39,698 bases of DNA from positions 1 through 39,698 of the forward strand of contig JBBQXS010000040.1 in the NCBI GenBank assembly GCA_038209365.1, written 5' to 3'. This document shows, one piece after another, positions 1 through 7,428 of the stretch (position 1 is its first letter; every line of letters begins with the position of its first letter). A program made the translations under genes and the position numbers. The stretch is from DASQHW01 sp038209365. GTDB lineage: Bacteria > Actinomycetota > Acidimicrobiia > IMCC26256 > PALSA-610. The notes under the pieces were generated by a model. The model saw only the letters and a list, made by a program, of their open reading frames with translations. It did not search any database and had not been told where the DNA came from.

Positions 1-75
1 ATCCAACGGCTTCGCGTGCTCACGCGCCAACTCGACAGCACGAGCGCGGAACTCCCGCGGGTGTGGCCTCGGCAT
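1..75 (-). CDS. IS3-family transposase OrfA, N-terminal 25 codons (partial)
   Basis: The ATG at 75 follows a good Shine-Dalgarno (GAGAGGAG, about 80-88). The translation begins MPRPHPREFRARAVELA, the characteristic start of IS3-family OrfA proteins (Transposase_8 / HTH_29-like), whose helix-turn-helix recognises the element ends and which is normally frameshift-fused to the DDE integrase OrfB. Only the first 25 residues are present, so nothing can be said about activity. It is too short to be found by length, but the start context and the sequence are diagnostic. Alternative: another small HTH protein with the same N-terminus, which I think unlikely. Confidence 0.6.
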   Translation of the reverse strand, partial: MPRPHPREFRARAVELAREHAKPLD

Positions 76-140
76 ACCGTCTCCTCTCCGAAGGCGAGAA
101 TCGCCTCACGACAGGGATCCGGTCAACCGGGTCAAGCTCA
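1..140 (-). mobile_element. IS3-family insertion sequence, 5' end only (runs off the window)
   Basis: On the minus strand this begins with TG at base 140 and reads TGAGCTTGACCCGG, a plausible terminal inverted repeat. A small hairpin (GGCGA-gaa-TCGCC, about 92-105) and a GGAGAGGAG ribosome site follow, then the start of an orfA-like reading frame at 75. This order (end, leader hairpin, SD, orfA) is typical of IS3-family elements. The rest of the element lies outside the window, so neither its other end nor a target duplication can be checked. Confidence 0.55.
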
Positions 141-453
141 GGGCTACGCATAACCCACGCCTCGATAGCGAAACTCCGATGTGTTGGCGTGCCAAGCTCG
201 TCGAAGCGCTCATCACCCGGAACTCTCATCAGCGCCTGATCGCCGTCGACCTTCATTGCAGGATTACCCGGCAAGACGCCCTATGGGCGTTTCGGTCGCG
301 CGCGTCACACGGTCGCGCCGAACGCGTCGTTGCTGTCAGGCAATGCACGCCGCGTGTGTCGGCTCGCGCACAGACGCCTCCTCCATCGGAGCGCACGATG
401 AGTGCACAACAACCCGAACCGGCCCAGCTGGCCGGCCAACAGGAGGCCAGACC
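141..453. other. Non-coding stretch between IS end and secreted-protein gene
   Basis: About 313 bases without a convincing gene. The open frames here are shadows with no codon logic or start signals. The only clear element is the AGGAGG ribosome site at 441-446 that serves the next gene. I see no obvious -35/-10 pair. Confidence 0.5.
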
Positions 454-1131
454 ATGAATGACAAGACCGCAGACACCCCAACCGCCGACTTCACCCAAGC
501 CAACCGAGGCCAGGGCAGTCATGTCGAAACCAAGCACGACTCCGTTCCGATGAGCAAGCCGCTCAGCCCGACCGCCGACACTGAGGGTTCGGTCCGAAGG
601 CGCTCGCGCACAGTGCTCGCGCGCTGCGCCGGGGTGCTCGCGGCGGCGGTCATGGCCCTCATGACAATCGGCGGGTTCACCAATGCGGCGAGCGCAGCCG
701 TGCTCACGAGCTCCGGAAGTGGCCTCAACGTGAGCTACGCCCAAGTCGACACCTGCACGTACAAAGTGTGGTGGGACTACTCCGGTGAGTCGAAGTCGGT
801 GAAGGTGTACGGCCCGACAGTCACGGCCCCGGCCGGGCGGACCGTGTACTACCGCCCCCTGCTCTTCGACACGGTCACCCGCCAGTACGTGGGTCAGGCC
901 AACTGGGCGTCCTGGACGATGGGTTCGACAGGCGTTCGATTCGGCGACTTGACCTTCAACACGGGCTTCATCCCGGCGAACTCGGTTCACGATCTCGTCG
1001 TGAGGCTCGACATCTACGCCTACGCAGGTTCGACGCAGACGGGTCACTTGCTCCTCCAGACCGACTACTACCGACAGTACGGAGGGACGAGCCTGGGCAT
1101 CCCTGAAGGCGCCCTCAACGGCACCTGCTGA
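454..1131 (+). CDS. Secreted protein of unknown function (signal peptide, 225 aa)
   Basis: The start is the ATG at 454, fixed by a perfect AGGAGG seven bases upstream; the frame is open further upstream but has no comparable start. The first ~50 residues are polar and disordered (Thr/Asp/Ser rich). A signal peptide follows: basic RRRSR at about residues 48-52, a hydrophobic stretch (LAAAVMALMTIGG) and an Ala-X-Ala-type cleavage site near NAASAA (about residue 80). The mature ~145 residues are Tyr/Thr/Ser/Gly rich with two cysteines, one near the start and one as the last residue, and look like a beta-rich extracellular domain. The unusually long n-region resembles some actinobacterial exported proteins. 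No family is recognised. It stands alone between IS3 remnants and ends in a strong terminator, which suggests a transferred single-gene unit. Confidence 0.75.
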   Translation: MNDKTADTPTADFTQANRGQGSHVETKHDSVPMSKPLSPTADTEGSVRRRSRTVLARCAGVLAAAVMALMTIGGFTNAASAAVLTSSGSGLNVSYAQVDTCTYKVWWDYSGESKSVKVYGPTVTAPAGRTVYYRPLLFDTVTRQYVGQANWASWTMGSTGVRFGDLTFNTGFIPANSVHDLVVRLDIYAYAGSTQTGHLLLQTDYYRQYGGTSLGIPEGALNGTC

Positions 1132-1148
1132 TCCAGCGCAACTACCAA

Positions 1149-1184
1149 CCGGTGCCGGCTCCCCACCAAGGGGGCCGGCACCGG
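1149..1184 (+). terminator. Strong intrinsic-type hairpin after the secreted-protein gene
   Basis: A near-perfect inverted repeat (CCGGTGCCGG-CT-CCCC, loop ACCAA, GGGGG-CCGGCACCGG) starts 18 bases after the stop codon. The stem is about 15 bp with a single bulge. No T-run follows, as is common for actinobacterial terminators. Confidence 0.8.
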
Positions 1185-1204
1185 CGCGCGCGGGTACGCC
1201 AAAG

Positions 1205-1378
1205 TGAATCGCCCTGGGTTTAATGGAGGCTCGGGCTATTGGATTCGCAATCGTCTCGCTGGTGGTCGCGAGCGCAGCGTAACCAGCGGGCCGAGTTCGG
1301 CGAGTCGCTCGCCTAAACGGATCGACGTGAACTGACTCCCGGCGTCGGAGTGTACGACGAGTCCTTCGAGGTGCGTTC
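1205..1378 (-). pseudogene. Decayed IS3-family orfB (DDE integrase) remnant with terminal repeat
   Basis: Reading the minus strand from about 1378, the frame gives GTHLEGLVVHSDAGSQFTS and then IRLGERLAELG. This is the core around the second catalytic Asp (H-S-D-A/R-G-S-Q-Y) of IS3-family OrfB. A neighbouring frame further on reads SETIANPIARASI, resembling the G-D-S-Y-D-N-A-x-A-E-S motif, so the copy is frameshifted and has lost much of its C-terminus. At 1205-1232 the plus strand reads TGAATCGCCCTGGG...GGAGGCTC, resembling an IS3-type terminal repeat. The remnant has the same orientation as the IS3 end at 1-140, but they are separate copies. It is non-functional. Confidence 0.6.
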
Positions 1379-1707
1379 CGCGTCACCACGAGACGTTGAT
1401 ACCGACTCCCCCATACGGAAACGCGCAGGTACGTCGGGCGGATCCGTGGCAGTAACCGGAGCTGCAGTGCCATCGCCGCTTATGTCAGAGAGAATGAGTT
1501 GCGCCCGGCCACCGTTACCGATCTTGGCCAGCTCTCCGTCTGTATGCACCCAGCACAGACTGGCCAAGGGACGTAGCCCTATGTGCAGCGCGATCACGGG
1601 TTGTCAGAGCGCACCCTCGCCCAACATTGTCACGCGTCAGCCCTTGGGACGGACCTACTTTGTCTCGACCTTGCCGTCACCAACAGGGCGAACCGGCATG
1701 ATCGCGG
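1379..1707. other. Stretch with no recognised gene between IS remnant and pilus operon
   Basis: The frames that stay open here have no start signals and no recognisable protein family. I see no terminator hairpin for the pilus operon that ends at 1708. It may be further degraded mobile-element DNA. Confidence 0.4.
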
Positions 1708-2118
1708 CTACGGGATCTCGTGCGCTTCCGCGGAAGCGTGGACCTCGACGTCGAAGTGGTCGCCGCCCATGAAGATGCCGAGGAGCGAGAAGTCGACGTG
1801 ATCCCGCAACGTCACCATGACCCGATTGCCGGCGACGTCGATCCGTGCCGCGTCCAGCGTGGGCGTGCGCGGATATTCGCCGAGCGTGTGCACCGTGAGA
1901 GCGCGGGCGCGCGCATCGTCGAGTTGCACGACGCCGGCACGCAGGGCGGGTTCGTCCACGCCGTTGGCGCCGGCGGTCGCGGCGGCGTCGGCCATCGCCG
2001 ACATCTCGCGCCGGACCGCAACCGCGCGCCACAGATCGAGCGAGAGCCCGCCGAGGAACATCAACGCGATGCACAACCCGAGCACCCACAACGTCACGGT
2101 CCCGCGCTCTGTCCCCAT
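1708..2118 (-). CDS. TadG-like pilus-associated protein
   Basis: 136 aa from the ATG at 2118, nine bases after the stop of the upstream TadE-like gene. The N-terminus (MGTERG-TVTLWVLGL) has a Gly before a hydrophobic helix, as in class III pilin-like leaders, and a ~20-residue membrane helix follows. The next part (SLDLWRAVAVRREMSAMADAAA) matches the helical segment of TadG/Tad-like 'putative Flp pilus-assembly' proteins. It is much shorter than full TadG proteins that carry a von Willebrand A domain, so it is the short actinobacterial type. TadG-like proteins are minor components thought to anchor or initiate Flp pili. Last gene of the nine-gene operon. Confidence 0.75.
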   Translation of the reverse strand: MGTERGTVTLWVLGLCIALMFLGGLSLDLWRAVAVRREMSAMADAAATAGANGVDEPALRAGVVQLDDARARALTVHTLGEYPRTPTLDAARIDVAGNRVMVTLRDHVDFSLLGIFMGGDHFDVEVHASAEAHEIP

Positions 2119-2126
2119 TGCACGAG

Positions 2127-2558
2127 TCACCGGCTTCGGTAGTCGTCGATGCGGCGCACCTCGACGGCCGTGTAGTGCCACGCCCCGGCCGACATGCCGG
2201 CAACCGAGATGGCGGGCATCGTCACGCTGACCGCGACCCGCGCCTCGTCACCGCGCCCGACGCCGACCGACAGCACCTGCACGAACACATCGCTCGCCGG
2301 GACGCCGTGATCGGCGGCGACGTCACGCGCCACGACGGCAGCCTGTACCGGATCGGCGCTGGGCCACTCTCGCACCAACTCGCGGGCGGCTTCGCGCGCG
2401 GCGACGGTCGCCGCGTGCCGACGCTCCGCCCACGCCGGCAGGGTAGCGACGAGCACGACGACCGGCAACAGCAACAGCGCCACTGCCGCGACCCACTCGA
2501 TCGCCACGAATCCACGGTCGCGCTCCGACCGTGACCGTGACCGTGATACCGCGGTCAC
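2127..2558 (-). CDS. TadE-like pseudopilin (second copy)
   Basis: 143 aa. The GTG at 2558 overlaps the previous stop (GTGA); longer frames reach into the upstream gene and are rejected. The N-terminus is odd: a Ser-Arg repeat encoded by three perfect GACCGT units on the plus strand (2527-2544) precedes RDRG-FVAIEWVAAVALLLLP. That sequence is a textbook class III prepilin signature: Gly at -1, Glu at +5, then a hydrophobic helix. The rest is Ala/Val rich with a TadE-type periplasmic part. TadE/TadF pseudopilins are processed by a TadV-type peptidase and needed for Flp pilus biogenesis. Its tandem partner is the gene at 2555-2926. Confidence 0.8.
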   Translation of the reverse strand: MTAVSRSRSRSERDRGFVAIEWVAAVALLLLPVVVLVATLPAWAERRHAATVAAREAARELVREWPSADPVQAAVVARDVAADHGVPASDVFVQVLSVGVGRGDEARVAVSVTMPAISVAGMSAGAWHYTAVEVRRIDDYRSR

Positions 2559-2926
2559 CGTTCTTGTCGCGCCGACGCGCGCAGCTGCAGCCGCCAATCC
2601 GGCACGAGCATCGGGAGCCACGACCGCAACGAGATGTCGGCGCGCGCGACGACCGAGTCGCCGTCGCGCTCGCACCGCAGCTCGTCGACGCGGAGCAGCG
2701 ATCCGCCCGCGATCGACCGGATGACCTCATGGACGCGCACCTCGCAATCCGCCGCTGTCGACGTCATCGGAACGGCGGCCCGCACCCCTTCGTCGAGCGC
2801 GTCGCGCACAGCGCCTCGTGCATAGAGATCCACGAGCAGGTTGGCGACGAGCACGAACAACACCAGCGAGAAACCTGTCGCTACGACGTACTGCAGCGTC
2901 GTGAAGCCACCTTCATCGCGTCGCAA
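2555..2926 (-). CDS. TadE-like pseudopilin (first copy)
   Basis: 123 aa. The start is taken as the TTG at 2926, nine bases after the pilin stop; no ATG or GTG fits better. The N-terminus MRRDEGG-FTTLQYVVATG follows the class III prepilin plan (Gly -1, aromatic +1, hydrophobic helix), but the +5 glutamate is replaced by glutamine. A ~22-residue hydrophobic helix follows, then a soluble part with one conserved-looking Cys pair (ADCEVRV ... LRCERD). It overlaps the next TadE-like gene by GTGA, so the two are probably translated together as a minor pseudopilin pair. The Gln at +5 might alter methylation or assembly; that is inference. Confidence 0.75.
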   Translation of the reverse strand: MRRDEGGFTTLQYVVATGFSLVLFVLVANLLVDLYARGAVRDALDEGVRAAVPMTSTAADCEVRVHEVIRSIAGGSLLRVDELRCERDGDSVVARADISLRSWLPMLVPDWRLQLRASARQER

Positions 2927-2934
2927 GGCAGGCG

Positions 2935-3090
2935 TCAGTGGATCAGCGAGTCGCGAATCATGTTGACGATGTCGACACCGAGCGCCTGGAGCGCCCCCCA
3001 GATGACCACGAGTGCGAGCACACCGAGGGCGGCGTTCCCGAGCAGCTCCGCGGTCGTCATGCCGGCTTCGTCACGGTGTGCAGGCTTCAT
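2935..3090 (-). CDS. flp: Flp-type pilin, 51 aa
   Basis: A small gene in the operon position where the major Flp pilin is expected. The ATG at 3090 follows GGGAGA. The protein begins MKPAHRDEAG-MTTAELLGN, with a short basic leader, Gly at -1 and Glu at +5 (class III / Flp prepilin cleavage by a TadV-like peptidase). Then comes a hydrophobic helix (ALGVLALVVIWGALQALG) and a short tail ending at residue 51. Flp pilins are 45-80 aa, so length and layout match. The usual Glu-Tyr pair is Glu-Leu here. The tail contains few aromatic residues. It is the likely structural subunit of the pilus built by the downstream and upstream Tad proteins. Confidence 0.8.
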   Translation of the reverse strand: MKPAHRDEAGMTTAELLGNAALGVLALVVIWGALQALGVDIVNMIRDSLIH

Positions 3091-3120
3091 TGGTATCTCC
3101 CAGGGTCGACAGAACAGAGA

Positions 3121-4062
3121 TCAGCGGTGTCCGAGGACGATCGAGGGAAGCGGCGCCGCGATGAACAGCAGCATGATCGGCGCGAGCACGGCAATCGTCG
3201 GCACGAGCATCGCGGCCCGGCGTCGCACGGCATCCTTGTGAAGTTGCTCGCGGCGCGCATCGCGAATGTCTGCGCTCAGGGCGAGCAGGCCACCGCCGAG
3301 GTCGACACCACGTTCGACGCCTGCTGCGAGCAGCTGGTAGGTGCGCGCGGCGCTCGGTTCGGGCGTAAGTTCGGCGACGCGACGGAACGCGTCCGGTTCA
3401 CCCATGCCGCTACGGGTCCACGTCAGCACATCGCCGAGCTCCTCCACAACCGCGCCGTGGCCGCGATCGACGACGCGTTGCACGGCTTGCATCGCTCCCG
3501 CGCCGGTGCGTGCATGCATTGCCAAGAGATGGTTGACGGTGTAGAGCTCGAGACGCATGCGCGCCGCGCGGGACGCGATCGCGCGCTCGAGCTCGCGACG
3601 CACACGGGTCGCCCCGTACAGGAAGCCGGCGAGCACCGCGACGAGCACGATGATCGGTGTCCGCAACGTCAGCCCGGCAGCGGCGCCTCCGACAAGCGCG
3701 CCGATGCTCGCAGCCGAGACCTGACGCATGCGGTACTCGTCGGGCGTCACCGATGCATCGCCGGCCTGACGCAGCAAGCGAGCAAGATGTTCGTCGCCGC
3801 GTGATTCGATGACCCGGCTTGCGCGGTGGAACACGGCGCGAACGGGGGGACCGAAGAGGCGCGGGAGTGTCGCGGTTGTCGAGAGCGAGCCGCCGGCGCG
3901 GTCGGGCACCACGTCCGGCGCATGGCCGAGCGCGGAACGAGCGACGACCGCATACGGCCGAACCCGCGGCGCGAGCCGGCGCGTCGGCGGGAAGCACAAT
4001 GACGCGAACCCGGCGAGACCGGTGCCCACTGCACCGGCCGCGAGCAACGGAAGCGCGCTCAC
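3121..4062 (-). CDS. tadC: TadC-like inner-membrane platform protein
   Basis: 313 aa with a type II secretion F (T2SSF) domain. There are N-terminal membrane helices (LLAAGAVGTGLAGFASL; then IGALVGGAAAGLTLRTPIIVLVAVLAGFL near residues 120-150), a cytoplasmic helical bundle with the typical LAMHARTGAGAMQAVQRVV segment, and a C-terminal helix (MLVPTIAVLAPIMLLFIAAPL). TadB and TadC form the membrane platform that couples the TadA ATPase to pilin polymerisation. The start overlaps the tadB stop by ATGA, so the two are translationally coupled. Length and topology match the family. Confidence 0.85.
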   Translation of the reverse strand: MSALPLLAAGAVGTGLAGFASLCFPPTRRLAPRVRPYAVVARSALGHAPDVVPDRAGGSLSTTATLPRLFGPPVRAVFHRASRVIESRGDEHLARLLRQAGDASVTPDEYRMRQVSAASIGALVGGAAAGLTLRTPIIVLVAVLAGFLYGATRVRRELERAIASRAARMRLELYTVNHLLAMHARTGAGAMQAVQRVVDRGHGAVVEELGDVLTWTRSGMGEPDAFRRVAELTPEPSAARTYQLLAAGVERGVDLGGGLLALSADIRDARREQLHKDAVRRRAAMLVPTIAVLAPIMLLFIAAPLPSIVLGHR

Positions 4063-4952
4063 CGGACTGCCTCGGGGCCGAAGACGCGCTCCTCGGCCGG
4101 CTCCCGGCCGAGACGTCCGAGCGCGAACACACCAAGAGCCGTGAGGACGACCGCGACCACGAGCGTCACCACACCACCGCGCGACCGGTAGAAGTCACGA
4201 AAGGGTCCGGGCCGCACCGTGAGCGCCACGAGGACCAGCCACGGCAAGACCACCACCGCCCGCGCGTTGATGCGCATCTCGAGCCCTTCGGTTTCGAGCT
4301 CGTCGAGCAGCTTCACGTCACGCGTCGTCGCGTCGACGAGGTCTTCGAGGATGCTGCGCACGATCGAGCCACCACGCTCGTGCGCGAGCAGGAGCACCTC
4401 GACGACCCGATCACTCGTCGGATCCGCGAGCTCCGCTTTCACGATCTCCAGCGCGGGGCCGGTGCCGAGCACGCGAGCGAGCTCGGGAAACCGCGCGAAC
4501 GCGACGCGCAACGGCGACGGACCGTGTGCCGCCAACGCGCTCACAGCTTGAGTGAGGGACCGACCCGCGGAGATCGACGCCACGAGGTCGCGCAAGCCGT
4601 CGGGCCATGCGGCTTGGAGCGCGCGCATACGAAGCCGGCGCCGGCGCGCGAAGTAGCTACGAGGGAGCAACGACAGGGCCGCGGCGGGAACCAACGCCAC
4701 GAACACCGAGCCCGTCAACGCGGTGAGCACGAGCACTGCGAGCAGCCCCGCGCACAAGCTGCCGGCCCAGAAGCGCGCCGGGGAGAGGCCGACGCCGGCT
4801 TGTTGCAACCACGCCCCGGAACGCAGACGTCGCGATTCACTTCGCAGGTGGCCCCGCCCTCGCAGGATGCGGAACTCGGGCAGCGTGCCCATCAACAGGC
4901 CCGCCAGCAGCGCGCAGAATGCGCCCACACACACCGCCGCGAACACGCTCAT
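4059..4952 (-). CDS. tadB: TadB-like inner-membrane platform protein
   Basis: 297 aa from the ATG at 4952, which lies 10 bases after the tadA stop; the frame stays open upstream but only inside tadA. N-terminal helices (VFAAVCVGAFCALLAGLLMG and AGSLCAGLLAVLVLTALTG...) are followed by the T2SSF cytoplasmic region with the hallmark AAWPDGLRDLVASISAGRSL and a LAHERGGSI segment. C-terminal helices (ARAVVVLPWLVLVALTV, VVTLVVAVVLTALGVFALG) complete it. This is the standard TadB plan, paired with TadC to make the platform for pilus assembly. It lies directly between tadA and tadC. Confidence 0.85.
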   Translation of the reverse strand: MSVFAAVCVGAFCALLAGLLMGTLPEFRILRGRGHLRSESRRLRSGAWLQQAGVGLSPARFWAGSLCAGLLAVLVLTALTGSVFVALVPAAALSLLPRSYFARRRRLRMRALQAAWPDGLRDLVASISAGRSLTQAVSALAAHGPSPLRVAFARFPELARVLGTGPALEIVKAELADPTSDRVVEVLLLAHERGGSIVRSILEDLVDATTRDVKLLDELETEGLEMRINARAVVVLPWLVLVALTVRPGPFRDFYRSRGGVVTLVVAVVLTALGVFALGRLGREPAEERVFGPEAVR

Positions 4953-4962
4953 GATCGCCCGC

Positions 4963-6252
4963 TCATGCGGGGATCCGTCCGCGTTCGATGAGCCGGCGGA
5001 GCCGCATACCTTGCGGGAGACCGCGATCGACGCGTTGCTCGAGGCCGGGCGGCAGCGCGCCCGTCCACTCGAGCGGCCGTCCCAGGCCTTCGCGCACGAA
5101 GATGGGCTCGCACGTCTCTCCATCGCCGAGGCTCGGCACGACCGCGGTGATCTCGGTGACCTGCCGCCGCACCCGGTCCTCACCCCTCACGACGTCGTCG
5201 CGGTCGACGTGCACCACGAGGTCGAGCGCTTCGACGAAGATCCTGCCCACAATGCGCTCGCTCACGTTCTCGCCCGCCATGAGCGCGGCGTTCACCAGCG
5301 CGTTCAACGCGTCGCGCCCGCTGTTCGCGTGGATCGTGCAGAGGAACCCGCAGCCCGCGTTGACCGCGCGCGTGAGCTCGAACGCCTCGGCTCCTCTCAC
5401 TTCGCCGACGACGATGCGGTCCGGGCGCATGGCCAGGACGAACTTGACGAGGTCGCGCAGTGAGATCTCGCCGGTGCCGTCCAGACCGGGCGGCCGCACC
5501 TCGTAGTAGCTCCCGTGCAACAGAGGAACCGCGAGCTCGCGGATCTCCTCGCAGCTCCGGACACAGTGCGCGGCCGGCACCGCCGAAAGAAGCGCGGCGG
5601 CGAGGGTCGTCTTCCCGGCACCCGGTTCCCCGGAGATGATGATCCGGCTCCGCTGCTGCATGATCGCCCACAGGAACGCGCCCGCTTCGTCACTGAGCGC
5701 TTCACGCGCGACCAGCGCCTCGAGCGTGACGTCGCGCACGGTGTACCGGCGCACGGTCGCCGACAACCGGTCGGCGATCGGTGCAATGGCGGCGGTGAGA
5801 CGAGCCGTTCCGTCCAGCACCCGCGCCTGCACCATCGGATGCTTGGCGTTGAGTTGTCGTTCGGTCGCGGCCAACAGCCGCTCGAGGATCTGACGGTTCT
5901 CGTCCTCCGTCGTGGGCTCCGCCAGGCCGCGCAATCGGCCGTCGGTGTCGAGATACGTCACTCGCGCGCCTTCGACGAAGACCTCCTCGACGTCCCGCCG
6001 GGCCAGGAGCTCACTGAGGGGCCCGAGCTCGGTGATCGACCGGAGCACTCGGTGCACCATCGCGTGCGGGTCACCGAGCGGCACCTCGTCACCCATACGC
6101 GCGCGGCGTTGATACTCCTCGACCGCGCGCTCGATCTCGGCACGTACGTCGTCCAGCTGACGCTCCGGAGCCAGACGCCTTCGTTCGACACCCGCGAGCG
6201 CCTCGCGTCGGATCACGTCGTATGCGTCCGTCCGCGCGGTCGCGCGGCTCAC
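4963..6252 (-). CDS. tadA: TadA/CpaF-family pilus assembly ATPase
   Basis: 429 aa. The GTG at 6252 overlaps the cpaE stop (GTGA). This is a secretion ATPase of the GspE/CpaF type that drives Flp pilus polymerisation. Visible motifs: an N-terminal helical domain (residues 1-80), Walker A GEPGAGKT at 208-215, an Asp-box-like SCEEIRELA at 233-241, Walker B region RIVVGEVRG at 279-287, and the His box FLCTIHANS near 303-311. The C-terminus ends with a short basic tail. All catalytic motifs are intact and the length is normal for actinobacterial TadA. It is coupled to the frameshifted cpaE upstream and to tadB downstream. Confidence 0.9.
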   Translation of the reverse strand: MSRATARTDAYDVIRREALAGVERRRLAPERQLDDVRAEIERAVEEYQRRARMGDEVPLGDPHAMVHRVLRSITELGPLSELLARRDVEEVFVEGARVTYLDTDGRLRGLAEPTTEDENRQILERLLAATERQLNAKHPMVQARVLDGTARLTAAIAPIADRLSATVRRYTVRDVTLEALVAREALSDEAGAFLWAIMQQRSRIIISGEPGAGKTTLAAALLSAVPAAHCVRSCEEIRELAVPLLHGSYYEVRPPGLDGTGEISLRDLVKFVLAMRPDRIVVGEVRGAEAFELTRAVNAGCGFLCTIHANSGRDALNALVNAALMAGENVSERIVGRIFVEALDLVVHVDRDDVVRGEDRVRRQVTEITAVVPSLGDGETCEPIFVREGLGRPLEWTGALPPGLEQRVDRGLPQGMRLRRLIERGRIPA

Positions 6253-7428
6253 GATGCGACATCCAAGATCGACGCCTCGGTGACGCGGCGCGGAACCGTG
6301 GCCACCAGATCGGCAACGCGTGCGACGGCACGCGCGAACGCGCCGCCTCCGACCATCGCGCCCTTCCATGCGGCGTCGCCCACACGCGCTTCGTACGGCG
6401 CGAAGACCACGTGATGGGTGCCGAGGCTCGCGGTGATCTCCTCGTAGAGCTCACCGCGCCGGAAACGCGCACCGGGAGCACGATTGACGACGACGACCAT
6501 CGGTGTGTCCACCGCCAGGGCTCTCGCCTCGACCACCCAGGTGAGCAAACGCGTGATCCCGTGCGGCGAGGCGTCACACACCGCAACGAGGACGTCCGCC
6601 TCCGTCACCAGTGCGCGCCCCGTGGCGAAGCGTCCTCGACTCGCCGACGTGCCGACTTCCTCCAGCGATCCGGCGCCATCGGCGACGACGACGTGCGCAG
6701 CGTCTGCGAGGCGGTCGATCACGCGAATCACCTCGCCGGGTCGTACCTGCGCCCATGCGCCGGGATTCGGCACACCCGCAACGATCGACAGGCTCCACCC
6801 GCGGGTCCGGGATCACGCACGCATCGAGCTCGCCGCGACCGTGCTCGACCGCATCGATCGCGGCACGGAGATTCGGTTCGATCGGCAGATGAAGGCGCTG
6901 CGCAACCGCGGGCGCGACATCGTCGGCGTCGACAAGCGCGACGGAATGGTTGCGCGTGCACGCAAGGGCGCACCCGATCGCCACCTCGGTGCGACCGACG
7001 CCGGGCGGCCCCCCGACCACGACGAGCCGGCCGGCTCTCCGATCGGTGACCGGCGCGGGCTCGACGGGGTGCTGCGCCCGGTTGCCGGCCGTCGTGATGA
7101 TCGCCCGCACGAAGCCGTCGACGCCGGCGTCCGATTCGACGATGGCGTCGACCCCCAGAGCGGCGAGGTGCTTGCGGCTCGCCGGTTCTTCGCGGTCGTA
7201 CACGCCGAGCACTGCATGGCCGCCGGCGTGCACGTCGGCAACGAGCGCGCGTGTCAGCGGCGCCCATCGATGGCCGACGACGAGCACGTCGTATGACTCT
7301 TCGCGGAGGATCTCGGGCTCGACCACCACACTACGGACACGGGCGCCACCGTGATCGGAGAGATGACGGTGCAGCTCCTCGACCCACGGATCGGCCGTGA
7401 AGGCGAGCGCCACCTCGGGTTCGGTCAC
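6249..7428 (-). CDS. cpaE: CpaE/TadZ-like ATPase, interrupted by a +1 frameshift
   Basis: The N-terminal part reads from the ATG at 7428 (overlapping cpaB by ATGA) as a receiver-like domain followed by a ParA/MinD-type domain (RLVVVGGPPGVGRTEVAI, then SVALVDADDVAP). After DACVIPDPR the frame is lost. The +1 frame continues cleanly as WSLSIVAGVPNPGAWAQV, then VVVADGAGSLEEVG and VLVAVCDASP, to the stop at 6249. Removing one C from the CCC run at 6798-6800 (plus strand) gives a perfect join. The total would be about 392 residues, normal for CpaE, which localises the pilus machine. The P-loop is unusual: the canonical Lys is Arg (GVGRT). The shift may be a sequencing error, a recent mutation or recoding; the conserved downstream frame argues against old decay. 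Confidence 0.75.

Noticed and set aside
253..1473. A 406-codon open frame on the minus strand opposite the secreted-protein gene
   Set aside because: Arginine-rich shadow typical of high-GC DNA, with no start signal or family; the plus-strand gene has a signal peptide, SD and terminator. Only its IS3-like part near 1205-1378 is meaningful.
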